Of a stretch of DNA of 64,000 bases, positions 43,237-52,584 are shown piece after piece. Below the pieces are notes generated by a model. The model saw nothing but the letters and a program-made list of their open reading frames with translations. It was not told the origin of the DNA and ran no database searches. The stretch comes from Pararhizobium sp. IMCC3301 (GTDB lineage Bacteria > Pseudomonadota > Alphaproteobacteria > Rhizobiales > GCA-2746425). The DNA is taken from assembly GCF_030758315.1 (NCBI RefSeq), contig NZ_CP132336.1, forward strand, positions 1,488,001 to 1,552,000, written 5' to 3'. The stretch's first letter is position 1; each line of letters opens with the position of its first letter. Made by a program: the position numbers and the translations under genes.

Positions 43237-43570
43237 CAGCAATACGCCAACGGTCGCTTGCGAGCCGGTGCAGATATGCTCGCAAGCAAATGGACAATGA
43301 GCCGGCCATGCCGTGAGATACAGTAGCGCCAACTGGCATGCGCGGCAGGTCCGGGTTGCCGGACTTGCACGTCCGTTGAGAAATTCAAGTTGTCGTCCGC
43401 CTGTTGCAAAATCGCGCCTTTTTGCAACGGCAACAAATTTCCACTCAATTCCTAGAATGCCAAACAAAGGATACGCATCTACACCATGGTTACGATTGAT
43501 GTTGACATCAAAGGACACGTGTGTAATCCTGGGTTATCGATATGCACTCTTTGGCTGGAAAGGTCTGAAA
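43237..43570. other. 334-bp intergenic region with inverted repeats
   Basis: No convincing gene. A perfect 10-bp inverted repeat (GCTTGCGAGC, 43256-43265, and GCTCGCAAGC, 43278-43287) lies 20 bp after the methyltransferase stop and may end its transcript although no T-run follows. A short GTCCGG-GTTG-CCGGAC hairpin lies near 43350. From about 43400 base composition becomes AT-richer. Confidence 0.6.
43497..43512. promoter_or_regulatory. Inverted repeat overlapping a -35 element
   Basis: TTGATGT-TG-ACATCAA has perfect 7-bp arms and contains TTGACA (43502-43507), a consensus -35 box, about 64 bp before the small HTH gene. It is a candidate operator for that protein. It is not an FNR box because the gap between TTGAT and ATCAA is six, not four. 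Confidence 0.5.
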
Positions 43571-43849
43571 ATGAGCAATCCCATTGCAACCATCACCGAA
43601 CTCGAACAACACTTGGCAGCAGGTCTTCGTGCCCTTAGTGAGCTAAAGGCACATTTATTAACTGACACTCCTTCTGCAACAGAAGATGGCCTCAAGCGTA
43701 ATGATGGACGCATGTCAGAGGCGGGAATCGCGGCGCTATATGCCGAATTCGCCCAATCAGAACTCACGAATACGCAAATTGCTCACAAATTTGATATTTC
43801 GCTGTCAGGCGTAAAGCAGCGGCGTAGAATGTGGCGGAAGGGGCAATAG
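43571..43849 (+). CDS. Small protein with a C-terminal helix-turn-helix
   Basis: 92 aa from ATG 43571; the frame is open far upstream but only this part looks protein-like. The first half (ATITELEQHLAAGLRALSELKAHLL) is a predicted long helix, and the second (MSEAGIAALYAEFAQSELTNTQIAHKFDISLSGVKQRRRMWRKG) resembles a homeodomain-like HTH with a basic end. No specific family recognised. It is convergent with the Shedu gene, 143 bp apart, and its own upstream palindrome suggests autoregulation. Confidence 0.55.
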   Translation: MSNPIATITELEQHLAAGLRALSELKAHLLTDTPSATEDGLKRNDGRMSEAGIAALYAEFAQSELTNTQIAHKFDISLSGVKQRRRMWRKGQ

Positions 43850-43992
43850 CTTCCCCATATGACCGCTTTGCGCAGTAGATTCTCGCTAGACTTTTGCGAC
43901 AAAGTTTTACGACACCTAAGCTGTTGAATTCACAGGCTGCGAAAACCCGTTGCAAAAACCTTCGTTTCTGCGACACAATTTAGACATTGATC

Positions 43993-45156
43993 TCACTCGT
44001 CGCGAGTGATGAATTGCGCCCGCTCAAGCAACTCGTCAAACGTCACGATCTCTATGGTCCGGTTCTCTCGGCGAAAAAGTTCAAATGTGTCATGCTTAAT
44101 TTGAGCTGCCCTCTCATCGTCCGCTCTACTAAATTCGCTCCGTAAGCCCACTACCAAGACTGTCTTGGCGTTCCTCGTTCTCGCTTCAATTTTGCGAGTT
44201 CCAGTTTTGTTGAAATGGTCGCCAACCTGCGCGAAAGACAACCATCTTGCTTTTTGTTCAATGACTTGAGAAACGGCGCTCAAGAAATCTGGGCTGAATT
44301 CCCAGGTGCCAGCCCTACCACCTCGGCTTGACCTAAATATTGGAGTGTCAGGACGCTTGATCTCCACGAGAACGGTGTAATCCGTGAAGTTCATAAGGAA
44401 GTCGACAAACGGCTTGTTCTGGTTATCAGAACCACCACTGCCTACTGCCATCTCACGATCAAACTGACGCATTATGCGGTAGTCTAACCCATAGCCAAAA
44501 ACCCATTGCTGACGATCGAAGAAATCCTGCCATTCAGGTTCAGCCCAGTCACCCAAGCAAATATGCTTTTCAAACTCCTCCAACCCTTTACGCCTACCCA
44601 AGAGAATGTTGATTTCTTCGCTCGTCAGAGCCCCTTGAAGCGCCCGTATGATTTGCTCTCGCTCACCTGCTTCCATTTCCTTAAATTGCTTGATGATCGC
44701 ACTATCGGACGCATCGACTATGGACTTTTTGCCTGCTTGCGTTGAAATATCCTCGATTTGAAAATTCTGCTCATTTGATAAGTTGATGAATTCAATCTGT
44801 TTTAGAAAGCACACCAACCGTTCAAATTCGTCACTTCGGAACGTGAATTCATCCTTTTCAACAGACTGTATCCAATCACCTGCCCGATTTTTGAAGGACT
44901 GCAACGTGACTCGTTTGATCTGCTTGTCGTCTTGACTCACGTACGCCGTAATTTGCGTTTTCCGTGTCTTCCCAGTTAGTCGAAGACACATCGCCCCCTC
45001 AATCTCGCCAAGATGCAACTTATCCGAACCTTCAAGCACTATACGCACTTGGCGACGTCGTTCGGTGGAGTGCGCATCGTAAGAAAAAACCCTTGAAATA
45101 TATGTTTTCCCTTCCTTCCGCATCTCAAAAAATTTGAAATCTTCTTCATCGCTCAT
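43993..45156 (-). CDS. sduA: Shedu anti-phage nuclease (DUF4263)
   Basis: 387 aa from ATG 45156, with AGGAT 7 nt upstream; the frame starts at TTG 45162. The C-terminal DUF4263 domain (about 195-385) shows the family pattern WQDFFDRQQWVFGYGLDYRI, and the PD-(D/E)xK nuclease core VDFLMNFTDYTVLVEIKRP with D252, E265 and K267. Shedu is a single-gene defence system; the N-terminal half (residues 1-190) is a variable sensor region, here with beta-strand-rich segments and no recognised domain. Codon use is visibly more AT-rich than in neighbours, pointing to acquisition by transfer. Confidence 0.9.
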   Translation of the reverse strand: MSDEEDFKFFEMRKEGKTYISRVFSYDAHSTERRRQVRIVLEGSDKLHLGEIEGAMCLRLTGKTRKTQITAYVSQDDKQIKRVTLQSFKNRAGDWIQSVEKDEFTFRSDEFERLVCFLKQIEFINLSNEQNFQIEDISTQAGKKSIVDASDSAIIKQFKEMEAGEREQIIRALQGALTSEEINILLGRRKGLEEFEKHICLGDWAEPEWQDFFDRQQWVFGYGLDYRIMRQFDREMAVGSGGSDNQNKPFVDFLMNFTDYTVLVEIKRPDTPIFRSSRGGRAGTWEFSPDFLSAVSQVIEQKARWLSFAQVGDHFNKTGTRKIEARTRNAKTVLVVGLRSEFSRADDERAAQIKHDTFELFRRENRTIEIVTFDELLERAQFITRDE

Positions 45157-45476
45157 AATCAAATCCTAGCCTCGTCCGGCATTGCCGCTTCTTGCCAATT
45201 TCCACTTAGTTGCTTGAAGCTTCCAGCCACAGGCATAATTGATGGTTTTTGCGCCACACACAAACGCCTTCATAACCTCAGTCTATGGCCCTGCCAACTG
45301 GCCTCGATTTCGGGCCCGACGCTTCAAATCCGGATTTTCTGTCTTATATAGGCTAGCAGCACAGGGGGCTCATGGGGTTGGCGGTTGCCGATCCGGCATG
45401 CCTCTGTGCGCGCTAAAAAATCAGGTGCCGGGCGCAATTCCGGGTGCTCTCCGCAAATCAAGGACGCTCCCTCGTA
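45157..45476. other. 320-bp intergenic region without clear gene
   Basis: Between the divergent Shedu and antiporter genes. Open frames here do not resemble known proteins. The only structure noted is a GCACAGGGGGC / GCCTCTGTGC imperfect inverted repeat around 45358-45415. No tRNA or attachment-site duplication was found at this edge of the AT-rich segment. Confidence 0.5.
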
Positions 45477-46433
45477 ATGATCACCTATCTGGCTCTTATC
45501 GCCGGTCTTGTCATATTGGTTGTCGCTGGTGATCTGTTGGTACGCGGCGCTGTTGGCCTAGCCGAACGTCTCGGTATCCCGGCTCTGATTATCGGTCTGA
45601 CCGTTGTGGCTTTCGGAACCTCTGCGCCCGAACTGGTGGTTTCCATGGAAGCAGCGGCCTCAGGCGCGTTCGGGCTGGCAATCGGCAATGTGGTTGGCTC
45701 CAATATTGCCAACATCCTGCTGGTTTTGGGCGCGCCATCGCTGATCTTCGCAACCGCCTGCAGCGGTCCGGGCACGCGGCGCAACGCCCTCTTCATGGTT
45801 GCCGTCACCCTTGGTTTCATCGCTCTGGCAAGCGACGGTGAACTGGGCCGTCTTGACGGTGTGGTGATGATCTCCCTGCTCGGCGTCTTTCTGTATGACA
45901 ATTACCGCAGCGCCCGTCGTCACCGCCAGCAGGCACGCGACGCGCTGGAAGACGAATTCGGCGATATCGGCACCAAGCCGCCTGCCCTGCTGGGCGCATT
46001 CCTGGCTATTGGCCTGATCGGCCTGCCGCTTGGCGCTAACCTGACCATTTTTGGCGCCACCGAAATTGCCAGAAGCTGGGGTGTGTCCGAAACAGCTATC
46101 GGCCTGACGATTGTCGCCATCGGAACGTCGTTACCTGAACTGGTGGCATCCATTATGGCAGCCTGTCAGCGGCAAAGTGCCGTTGCTGTTGGCAATGTCA
46201 TCGGCTCGAACATTTTCAATCTGCTTGCCATTATGGGAACAACCAGTCTGGTTTTCCCCCTCGCAGTGCCTGATGAAATTTTTGTACCCGATATGTGGAT
46301 CATGGTACTGACATCTTTGGCCCTGCTGCCCTTTATATTCTTCTGCAAACCCATTACCCGGCCGATAGGGGCGTTCATGGTGCTGCTGTTTAGCGTCTAT
46401 GTGGTCGGCGTGTTGTACACCCATGGATTCTGA
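45477..46433 (+). CDS. Calcium/sodium antiporter (CaCA family, YrbG-like)
   Basis: 318 aa. Two homologous halves each carry an alpha-repeat: VVAFGTSAPELVVSMEAA and VVAIGTSLPELVASIMAA, with the ion-binding Glu, and each is followed by GNVVGSNIANILLVLG / GNVIGSNIFNLLAIMG. Ten hydrophobic segments are expected. It exchanges Ca2+ for Na+ in the inner membrane. AAGGAC lies 11 nt before the ATG. Confidence 0.93.
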   Translation: MITYLALIAGLVILVVAGDLLVRGAVGLAERLGIPALIIGLTVVAFGTSAPELVVSMEAAASGAFGLAIGNVVGSNIANILLVLGAPSLIFATACSGPGTRRNALFMVAVTLGFIALASDGELGRLDGVVMISLLGVFLYDNYRSARRHRQQARDALEDEFGDIGTKPPALLGAFLAIGLIGLPLGANLTIFGATEIARSWGVSETAIGLTIVAIGTSLPELVASIMAACQRQSAVAVGNVIGSNIFNLLAIMGTTSLVFPLAVPDEIFVPDMWIMVLTSLALLPFIFFCKPITRPIGAFMVLLFSVYVVGVLYTHGF

Positions 46434-46452
46434 TGCAGATTGACGAATTGAT

Positions 46453-47208
46453 ATGACTGAACATGCACTGGTAACAGGCGCGGCAAAGCGCATCGGCAAG
46501 GCTCTGGCTCTGCATCTGGCAAAGCGTGGCTGTTGCGTCAGCGTGCATTACAAAACCTCGGAAGCGGAAGCCCGGCAGGTTGTTGCCGACATCACCCAAA
46601 TGGGTGGCAAGGCGGTCGCCATCCAGGCCGATCTGGCGGACATGCAGGCCGTTGCCGCTCTGGAGGCTGCGGCAGCAGCGGCCTTTGGTCCGGTGACATT
46701 GCTGGTCAACAACGCCTCGACCTTTGAAATGGACGAGATCGGGTCGATCACCCAGGAAAGCTGGGATCATCATTTGAAGCCCAATCTTCAGGCACCCATA
46801 TTTCTTTCCCAGGCGGTTGCAAAACGTCTGCCTGCCGGACAGAAAGGCCTGATTATCAATTTGATTGATCAGCGGGTCTGGGCTCTGACCCCGCGCTTCA
46901 TGTCCTATACATTGTCGAAAGCTGCACTTTGGAGTGCCACCCAGACACTGGCACAGGCACTCGCGCCCGATATTCGCGTCAATGCTATCGGGCCGGGCCC
47001 GACCCTGTCGAACTCACGCCAGTCCGATGGCGATTTTCAGGCACAGATTGAGGCCACAATTCTGCAGGTTCAGCCGCAATTGTCGGAATTTGCCGCCGCC
47101 ATCGACTTTATCCGCCAGGCCCCATCAATGACCGGCCAGATGATCGCGCTCGACAGCGGTCAGCATCTGGCATGGCAAACGCCGGATGTGGTGGGCTGCT
47201 TTGAATGA
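46453..47208 (+). CDS. Pteridine-reductase-like SDR oxidoreductase (FolM/PTR1-like)
   Basis: 251 aa. The cofactor loop is [16 protein letters not shown], followed by LLVNNAS and the active-site triad read as Asp (INLIDQR), Tyr and Lys ([10 protein letters not shown]). Ordinary SDRs have Ser where this Asp stands, but pteridine reductases (PTR1, FolM) have Asp. So it probably reduces a dihydropteridine such as dihydrofolate or dihydromonapterin. It overlaps uvrC by 4 bp (ATGA). Confidence 0.82.
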   Translation: MTEHALVTGAAKRIGKALALHLAKRGCCVSVHYKTSEAEARQVVADITQMGGKAVAIQADLADMQAVAALEAAAAAAFGPVTLLVNNASTFEMDEIGSITQESWDHHLKPNLQAPIFLSQAVAKRLPAGQKGLIINLIDQRVWALTPRFMSYTLSKAALWSATQTLAQALAPDIRVNAIGPGPTLSNSRQSDGDFQAQIEATILQVQPQLSEFAAAIDFIRQAPSMTGQMIALDSGQHLAWQTPDVVGCFE

Positions 47209-49160
47209 CCGACCAGCCCGCTGACCCCGTACCCACTGACCCCGTACCTGACGAAGCTGTGAAGCAGCCCGCCGCGCCAACCGGCCCGCAAATCATTCAG
47301 AATTTTGCCAAAAAGCTGCCGAACAGCCCCGGTGTCTATCGCATGTATGGCGCCAAGGGCGACGTTCTGTATGTCGGCAAAGCCCGCAGCCTGAAAAAGC
47401 GCGTTACCAATTATACCCGCATGATGGGCCAGACCAACCGCATCGCCCGCATGATCAGCGAAACCGCAGGCATGGAATTTGTCAGCACCCGCACGGAAAC
47501 CGAGGCGCTGCTGCTGGAAGCCAACCTCATCAAGCGGTTCCGGCCAAAATATAACGTGCTGCTGCGCGATGATAAGAGCTTTCCCTATATCCACATTGCC
47601 GAAGACCATGAGGCACCGCAACTGCTGAAGCATCGCGGTGCGCGCAAGGGTAAAGGCAGTTATTTCGGCCCCTTTGCCTCGGCCGGCGCTGTCAATCGCA
47701 CCATCACGGCATTGCAGAAGGCATTTTTGCTGCGCAATTGCAGCGATTCCTTTTACGAAAACCGGACACGCCCTTGTCTGCAATTCCAGATCAAGCGCTG
47801 TTCGGGGCCCTGCACCGGCGAGATTTCGCCGCAGAATTACGCCGAACTGGTGCGTGAGGCGAAGGCCTTCCTGTCGGGAAAAAGCCAGAAAGTGCAGCAG
47901 GAACTGGCGGCAAAAATGGAAACCGCCTCTGCAGCCCTCGATTTTGAAACGGCAGCGATCTACCGCGACCGTCTGGCGGCCCTGTCGCACATTCAGTCAC
48001 AGCAGGGCATCAACCCGCAAACCGTCAGGGAAGCTGACGTGTTTGCCCTGCACCAGCAGGACGGCCAGACCTGTATTCAGGTATTCTTCTTTCGCACCGG
48101 GCAGAACTGGGGCAACCGGGCGTATTTTCCAAAGGCCGATGAAAGCCTTGAGCCGGGTTTTGTGCTGGAAGCGTTCATCACCCAGTTTTATGACGACAAG
48201 CCCACCCCGTCACTTATTCTGGTGTCCCATCTTGGCGAAGAGCATGAATTGCTTTCTGCGGCGCTGAGTGAGCGCATGAGCCACAAGGTTCAGCTGTCAA
48301 AACCGCAACGCGGCGAAAAACGCGATCTGGTGAACCATGCCATGACCAATGCCCGTGAGGCGTTGGGGCGCAAACAGGCGGAAACCGGTTCGCAGCAAAA
48401 ACTGCTGCGCGGTGTGCAGCAGGTATTTGATCTGCCGGAGATGCCAACCCGCATCGAAGTCTATGACAACAGCCACATTATGGGCACCAATGCGGTTGGC
48501 GGCATGATCGTCGCCGGTGTCGACGGATTTTTGAAAAATCAGTATCGCAAATTCAACATCAAGTCCGAAGACATCACGCCCGGCGATGATTATGGCATGA
48601 TGCGCGAGGTTCTGATGCGGCGCTTCTCCCGGCTTCTGCGGGAAACCGACGGCCCCAGACACGCTGAAAGCGATGACACGGTCGATGCCGGGACCTGGCC
48701 CGATCTGCTGCTCATCGACGGTGGCATCGGCCAGATCAATGCGGTGCGCGGCGTACTGGAAGAGCTTGGCCTTGGTGACATGCCGATTGCCGGAATTGCC
48801 AAGGGACCTGATCGGGATGCAGGCCGCGAGAAATTCATTGTGCCGGGACGCCAACCCTTCATGCTGCCGGAGCGTGATCCGGTGCTGTATTTCATCCAGC
48901 GCCTGCGCGATGAAGCCCACCGTTTTGCCATCGGCTCGCACCGGGCGCGGCGAAAACGCGACATCACCAAAAACCCGCTCGACGAGATTGCCGGAATTGG
49001 CCCGACCCGCAAGCGAGCATTGCTGCATCATTTCGGCACGGCAAAAGCAGCCAGCAAGGCGGGATTGTCGGATCTGGAAAAAGTGCCGGGCGTTTCCGCA
49101 CAGATGGCGCGGATTATTTTCGATTTCTTCCATGAAACGGAACGACCTACCGGCGAGTAG
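47205..49160 (+). CDS. uvrC: Excinuclease ABC subunit UvrC
   Basis: 651 aa. The first ~35 residues are a Pro/Asp-rich extension with repeats of DPVPTDPVP. Next is the GIY-YIG nuclease ([20 protein letters not shown] near residue 40-60), the UVR domain ([14 protein letters not shown]-type segment), the C-terminal RNase H-like nuclease ([31 protein letters not shown]) and two helix-hairpin-helix motifs at the end. It makes both incisions in nucleotide excision repair. Starts by overlapping the SDR gene. Confidence 0.97.
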   Translation: MTDQPADPVPTDPVPDEAVKQPAAPTGPQIIQNFAKKLPNSPGVYRMYGAKGDVLYVGKARSLKKRVTNYTRMMGQTNRIARMISETAGMEFVSTRTETEALLLEANLIKRFRPKYNVLLRDDKSFPYIHIAEDHEAPQLLKHRGARKGKGSYFGPFASAGAVNRTITALQKAFLLRNCSDSFYENRTRPCLQFQIKRCSGPCTGEISPQNYAELVREAKAFLSGKSQKVQQELAAKMETASAALDFETAAIYRDRLAALSHIQSQQGINPQTVREADVFALHQQDGQTCIQVFFFRTGQNWGNRAYFPKADESLEPGFVLEAFITQFYDDKPTPSLILVSHLGEEHELLSAALSERMSHKVQLSKPQRGEKRDLVNHAMTNAREALGRKQAETGSQQKLLRGVQQVFDLPEMPTRIEVYDNSHIMGTNAVGGMIVAGVDGFLKNQYRKFNIKSEDITPGDDYGMMREVLMRRFSRLLRETDGPRHAESDDTVDAGTWPDLLLIDGGIGQINAVRGVLEELGLGDMPIAGIAKGPDRDAGREKFIVPGRQPFMLPERDPVLYFIQRLRDEAHRFAIGSHRARRKRDITKNPLDEIAGIGPTRKRALLHHFGTAKAASKAGLSDLEKVPGVSAQMARIIFDFFHETERPTGE

Positions 49161-49175
49161 CTCGTAAGATCATCG

Positions 49176-50549
49176 TCAAGCAGCCAGCAGACCGATGCGC
49201 AGCCGCTGGCGCATCATAAAGCGCGACAGCAGCAGCACCGCCGCCAGCGCCAGCCCGGCCGCCAGACCGGTCCAGATGCCAACGCCGCCCAGACCGGCCG
49301 GAAAGGCCAGCAGATAACCGGTGCCAAGCCCGGCAATCCAATAGCTGAATACAGCGATGACCATCGGCATGCGGGTATCCTGCATCCCGCGCAAAGACCC
49401 AACCGCCACTGCCTGGGTACCGTCTGCCAGCTGGAACAACGCTGCCAGAAACAGATAGGGCACAGCCAGCGCGACGACAGCTGCAGTATCCGCGTCGGCG
49501 CCGTCGAGAAACAGCGCTATCAGCGGCTGTGGGAAGATCAGGAATATCAGCGCTGCGCTGGCCATGAAGCCAACCGCCAGAACCAGACTTGTATAGGCCG
49601 CGCGCCGCAAATCTTCCGAATTTTTGCGGCCATAAGCCAATGCGACGCGTGTCGTTGCCACATTGGACAGGCCGAGCGGAACCATGAAGGTCAGCGACGC
49701 CAGTTGCATGACGATGCCATGGGCTGCCAACTCCAGCGTGCCGATCCAACCCATCATGATGGAGGCAGCGGTAAACAGACCGACTTCGGCCAGCAGCGTC
49801 ATGCTGATCGGCACGCCGAGACGGATGATGATTCGCAGAATTTCACCGTCAGCCCGCCAAAACCTGCGGTAAATATCGAAAGTCCGCATTCTGGCGTCCC
49901 GCACGGATAGAAGCACCATTCCCGCAAGGGTCAGCAAGCTGGTGCCAACAGTAGCCACCGCAGCCCCCTCGATTCCCATCGCCGGAAATCCGAAATGGCC
50001 GAATATGAAGACGTAGTTCAGCACGATATTTGCCAAAACACCGACAATGTTGATGGCGAACATGATGTTGGCCCGGTCCAGAACCGTATAAAACGCCCGC
50101 AAATTCATGAACAGCAGCATTGGCCAAAGCGCCCATTGCGCGATGGTGATATAGCGACCGGCATAGGCCGCCGTCAGCGGCTTCTGGCCTAGCAGAAGCA
50201 GGATCGCTTCGGTGTTGAACAGGATGATCACCGCAGCGCCGGAATAGCCCGTCGCCACCCAGAACCCCATGCGAATGGTCCGGCGCAGCAGGACATGGTC
50301 GTTGGCGCCCTGCGCCTGGGCTGCCAGCGGCAACACGGCCTGACACAATCCCAGACCAACGATAAACAGCACGAAATAGAAAGAAGTCGCCAGGACCAGC
50401 GCGGCCAGTTCCTCTGCACCCAGTTGGCCAACCATCACGGTGTCGGTAATGCCGATAGCAGCCTGCGCCACCTGAATGCCGACCAGCGGCACAGCCAGGC
50501 TCAGAGTCTGGATCATATGGGTGCGCCAAGTTTGAAACGGCAGGGTCAC
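49176..50549 (-). CDS. MATE-family multidrug efflux protein
   Basis: 457 aa with twelve hydrophobic segments. The N-terminal motif SLAVPLVGIQVAQAAIGITDTVMVGQLGAEELAALVLATSFYFVL and the second half SASIMMGWIGTLELAAHGIVMQLASLTFMVPLGLSNVATTRV are the two homologous MATE halves (quoted here in pieces). Likely Na+ or H+ coupled. Substrates unknown. It faces uvrC convergently and is divergent from pgsA. Confidence 0.92.
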   Translation of the reverse strand: MTLPFQTWRTHMIQTLSLAVPLVGIQVAQAAIGITDTVMVGQLGAEELAALVLATSFYFVLFIVGLGLCQAVLPLAAQAQGANDHVLLRRTIRMGFWVATGYSGAAVIILFNTEAILLLLGQKPLTAAYAGRYITIAQWALWPMLLFMNLRAFYTVLDRANIMFAINIVGVLANIVLNYVFIFGHFGFPAMGIEGAAVATVGTSLLTLAGMVLLSVRDARMRTFDIYRRFWRADGEILRIIIRLGVPISMTLLAEVGLFTAASIMMGWIGTLELAAHGIVMQLASLTFMVPLGLSNVATTRVALAYGRKNSEDLRRAAYTSLVLAVGFMASAALIFLIFPQPLIALFLDGADADTAAVVALAVPYLFLAALFQLADGTQAVAVGSLRGMQDTRMPMVIAVFSYWIAGLGTGYLLAFPAGLGGVGIWTGLAAGLALAAVLLLSRFMMRQRLRIGLLAA

Positions 50550-50834
50550 GGAGGTTCATTCAGTGTGAGGGACGGGGTGCCCCCTTATAACGTGCCGGCG
50601 CGACACTCAAATGATCTTTTATGCGCCATCGATAAGCCCCACTGATAGCAATCTGTGTTTTCAGCGCCCAGTTTTGCCAGGCTCAGGGAAACAAGCGTCA
50701 ATTCACAGCAGCATTGACACAGCAACAGCGGAACTGCTGGCCTTCCAATCATCGGTTTACCCACTTGGCATTTTTGCAGCAGCGTCGGACTGTTTTGCAT
50801 TGACGGACACAGTACCCCGTGGTGCAGTGCAAAA

Positions 50835-51443
50835 ATGACAACCAGACAAAGCCCACAGAAAAGAAACGGCCGCAGCACGGTTCTCAGCCTGCCGAATATT
50901 CTCACCTATGGCCGCATCCTTGCTGTGCCCGCTGTGGTTGCGACAGCGTTTGTGACAGGCGATTTCGGTCGCTGGCTCAGTCTCGGGATTTTCATTGCCG
51001 CCAGCATCACGGATTTCTTTGATGGCTATCTGGCGCGCGCCTGGCACATGCAATCGGCCCTTGGCCGCATGCTCGACCCGATTGCCGACAAATTGCTGAT
51101 ATCGGCCTGTCTGATTGTGCTGACCGCCAATCAGGTGATTTCCGGGCTTTCGCTATGGCCCGCAGCCATTATTCTGATGCGGGAAATTTCCGTCTCCGGC
51201 CTGCGCGAATTTCTGGCGGAACTGCGGGTCAGTGTGCCGGTTACGAACCTTGCGAAATGGAAAACCACTTTCCAGATGGTGGCTCTGGGGTTTCTTCTGG
51301 CCGCCCCTGCCGGTGACAAGGTTTTGCCATACAATACGGAAATCGGCATCGGACTGCTTTGGGTTGCCGCGCTTTTGACCCTATATACCGGATATGATTA
51401 TTTCCGCGCAGGCATACGCCATCTGATTGAAAGCGATCATTAG
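50835..51443 (+). CDS. pgsA: CDP-diacylglycerol-glycerol-3-phosphate 3-phosphatidyltransferase
   Basis: 202 aa, four or more membrane helices. The CDP-alcohol phosphatidyltransferase signature is present: D-G-YLAR-x8-G-x3-D-x3-D in DFFDGYLARAWHMQSALGR followed by MLDPIADKLL. It makes phosphatidylglycerol phosphate from CDP-diacylglycerol. The order uvrC-pgsA-moaD-moaE is conserved in rhizobia. Confidence 0.95.
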   Translation: MTTRQSPQKRNGRSTVLSLPNILTYGRILAVPAVVATAFVTGDFGRWLSLGIFIAASITDFFDGYLARAWHMQSALGRMLDPIADKLLISACLIVLTANQVISGLSLWPAAIILMREISVSGLREFLAELRVSVPVTNLAKWKTTFQMVALGFLLAAPAGDKVLPYNTEIGIGLLWVAALLTLYTGYDYFRAGIRHLIESDH

Positions 51444-51461
51444 GGCAGATACGGATTCACA

Positions 51462-51716
51462 ATGACCAGAGTTCTCTATTTTTCATGGGTTCGCGAGCGT
51501 ATCGGCACAGCCGGTGAAGATCTGGAAATTCCAACTTCAGTGACATCTGTCGAACAAATGTTGACATGGCTGTCGAGCCGGGGCGAGCATTATGAACATG
51601 CGCTGGCTGATGCCGCTTGCCTGCGTGTGGCGCTGGATCAGACTCATGTCGAGGCCACGGCACCGCTCAATGGAGCCCGCGAGATTGCAATCTTTCCGCC
51701 CATGTCCGGCGGCTAG
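51462..51716 (+). CDS. moaD: Molybdopterin synthase sulfur carrier subunit MoaD
   Basis: 84 aa with a ubiquitin-like fold (VLYFSWVRERIGTAGEDLEIPTSV) and the C-terminal Gly-Gly (MSGG) that carries the thiocarboxylate. Works with MoaE, whose gene starts 5 bp after. 18 bp after pgsA. Confidence 0.95.
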   Translation: MTRVLYFSWVRERIGTAGEDLEIPTSVTSVEQMLTWLSSRGEHYEHALADAACLRVALDQTHVEATAPLNGAREIAIFPPMSGG

Positions 51717-51721
51717 ACCCC

Positions 51722-52219
51722 ATGTCCGAACGTTTCGTAAAAATCGCCATCCAGAGCGGACAGTTCGACATTCAGGCGGAAACAGACGCGCTCAGCCGGG
51801 GGCGCGATGACGTCGGCGCGCTGGTTTCCTTCTCCGGCATTTGCCGCAGCGATGACACGCTGGAAGCACTGGAGCTGGAACATTATCCGGGCATGGCGGA
51901 AGCTCAAATTGGCAGGATTGTCGATGAAGCCTTTGCCAAATGGCCGCTGTTTGGTGCCCTTGTCATTCACCGGACCGGGAAAATTCCCGTCGGTGAGACC
52001 ATCGTCCTAGTTGCTGTCACCAGCGCACATCGCCATGCCGCTTTTGACGGTGCCGGTTTCATCATGGATTTTCTGAAATCCAGAGCCCCGTTCTGGAAAA
52101 AGGAACATCTTGCGGGTGGCCGCACCGGCACGTGGGTTGATGCCAAGGAAAGCGATGAAACAGCACTGCGCCGCTGGGACATGCCGCACCCACAGCAGCC
52201 CGGCTCACCGAAATCCTGA
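51722..52219 (+). CDS. moaE: Molybdopterin synthase catalytic subunit MoaE
   Basis: 165 aa from ATG 51722; the frame opens earlier inside moaD. Motifs include ALVSFSGICRSDD, LELEHYPGMAEAQIGRIVDEA, HRTGKIPVGETIVLVAVTSAHRHAAF, and the C-terminal FKSRAPFWKKE-like LKSRAPFWKKEHL whose Lys residues react with MoaD thiocarboxylate. It converts cyclic pyranopterin monophosphate to molybdopterin. Confidence 0.96.
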   Translation: MSERFVKIAIQSGQFDIQAETDALSRGRDDVGALVSFSGICRSDDTLEALELEHYPGMAEAQIGRIVDEAFAKWPLFGALVIHRTGKIPVGETIVLVAVTSAHRHAAFDGAGFIMDFLKSRAPFWKKEHLAGGRTGTWVDAKESDETALRRWDMPHPQQPGSPKS

Positions 52220-52247
52220 TATTGGCCTGATATTGGCCTGATATTGG
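52215..52247. repeat. Three-copy 11-bp tandem repeat at the moaE stop
   Basis: CCTGATATTGG occurs three times in direct tandem, 52215-52225, 52226-52236 and 52237-52247. The first copy includes the moaE TGA at 52217-52219, which is immediately followed by ATATTGG. Copy number may vary by strand slippage without changing the protein. Confidence 0.85.
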
Positions 52248-52359
52248 AAAGTCGCTTGATGCAGCCGGTCGGGTCAAACTCAAATCAAAACGCAAAAGAA
52301 GCGGACACGGCAAGTGCCGCCCGCTTCTCAAATTTCGATGTAAACGCCAAGCGTTGGAT

Positions 52360-52584
52360 TTAGCGGCGGGCTTTCTTGGGCAGAATGCCTTCGCGCTGGG
52401 CGCGCTTGCGTGCCAGCTTGCGCGAACGGCGCACAGCTTCGGCCTTTTCGCGTGCACGCTTTTCCGATGGTTTCTCAAAGTGGCTGCGCAGCTTCATTTC
52501 ACGAAACACACCTTCGCGCTGCAGCTTTTTCTTCAGCGCTTTCAGCGCCTGATCAACATTGTTGTCACGAACGGATACTAGCAC
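52360..52584 (-). CDS. rpsU: 30S ribosomal protein S21
   Basis: 74 aa from GTG 52584 (the upstream frame to 52671 is non-coding). The sequence [25 protein letters not shown] and [33 protein letters not shown] (in parts) is the standard alphaproteobacterial S21. GAGAGACGAG precedes the start. The 263 bp upstream (52585-52847) hold no gene. Confidence 0.96.
   Translation of the reverse strand: MLVSVRDNNVDQALKALKKKLQREGVFREMKLRSHFEKPSEKRAREKAEAVRRSRKLARKRAQREGILPKKARR

Noticed and set aside
43497-43512. Possible FNR box
   Set aside because: TTGAT and ATCAA are separated by six bases, not four, so it does not fit the FNR spacing. Kept only as a generic inverted repeat.
43313-43570. Longer upstream start for the small HTH gene
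   Set aside because: The in-frame extension has a Cys/Arg-rich random-looking sequence that runs through hairpins and the promoter-like region; ATG 43571 is more natural.
45239-45476. Open frame of about 97 codons between Shedu and the antiporter
   Set aside because: Random-like composition, no ribosome-binding site, and overlap with the antiporter start. Not counted as a gene.
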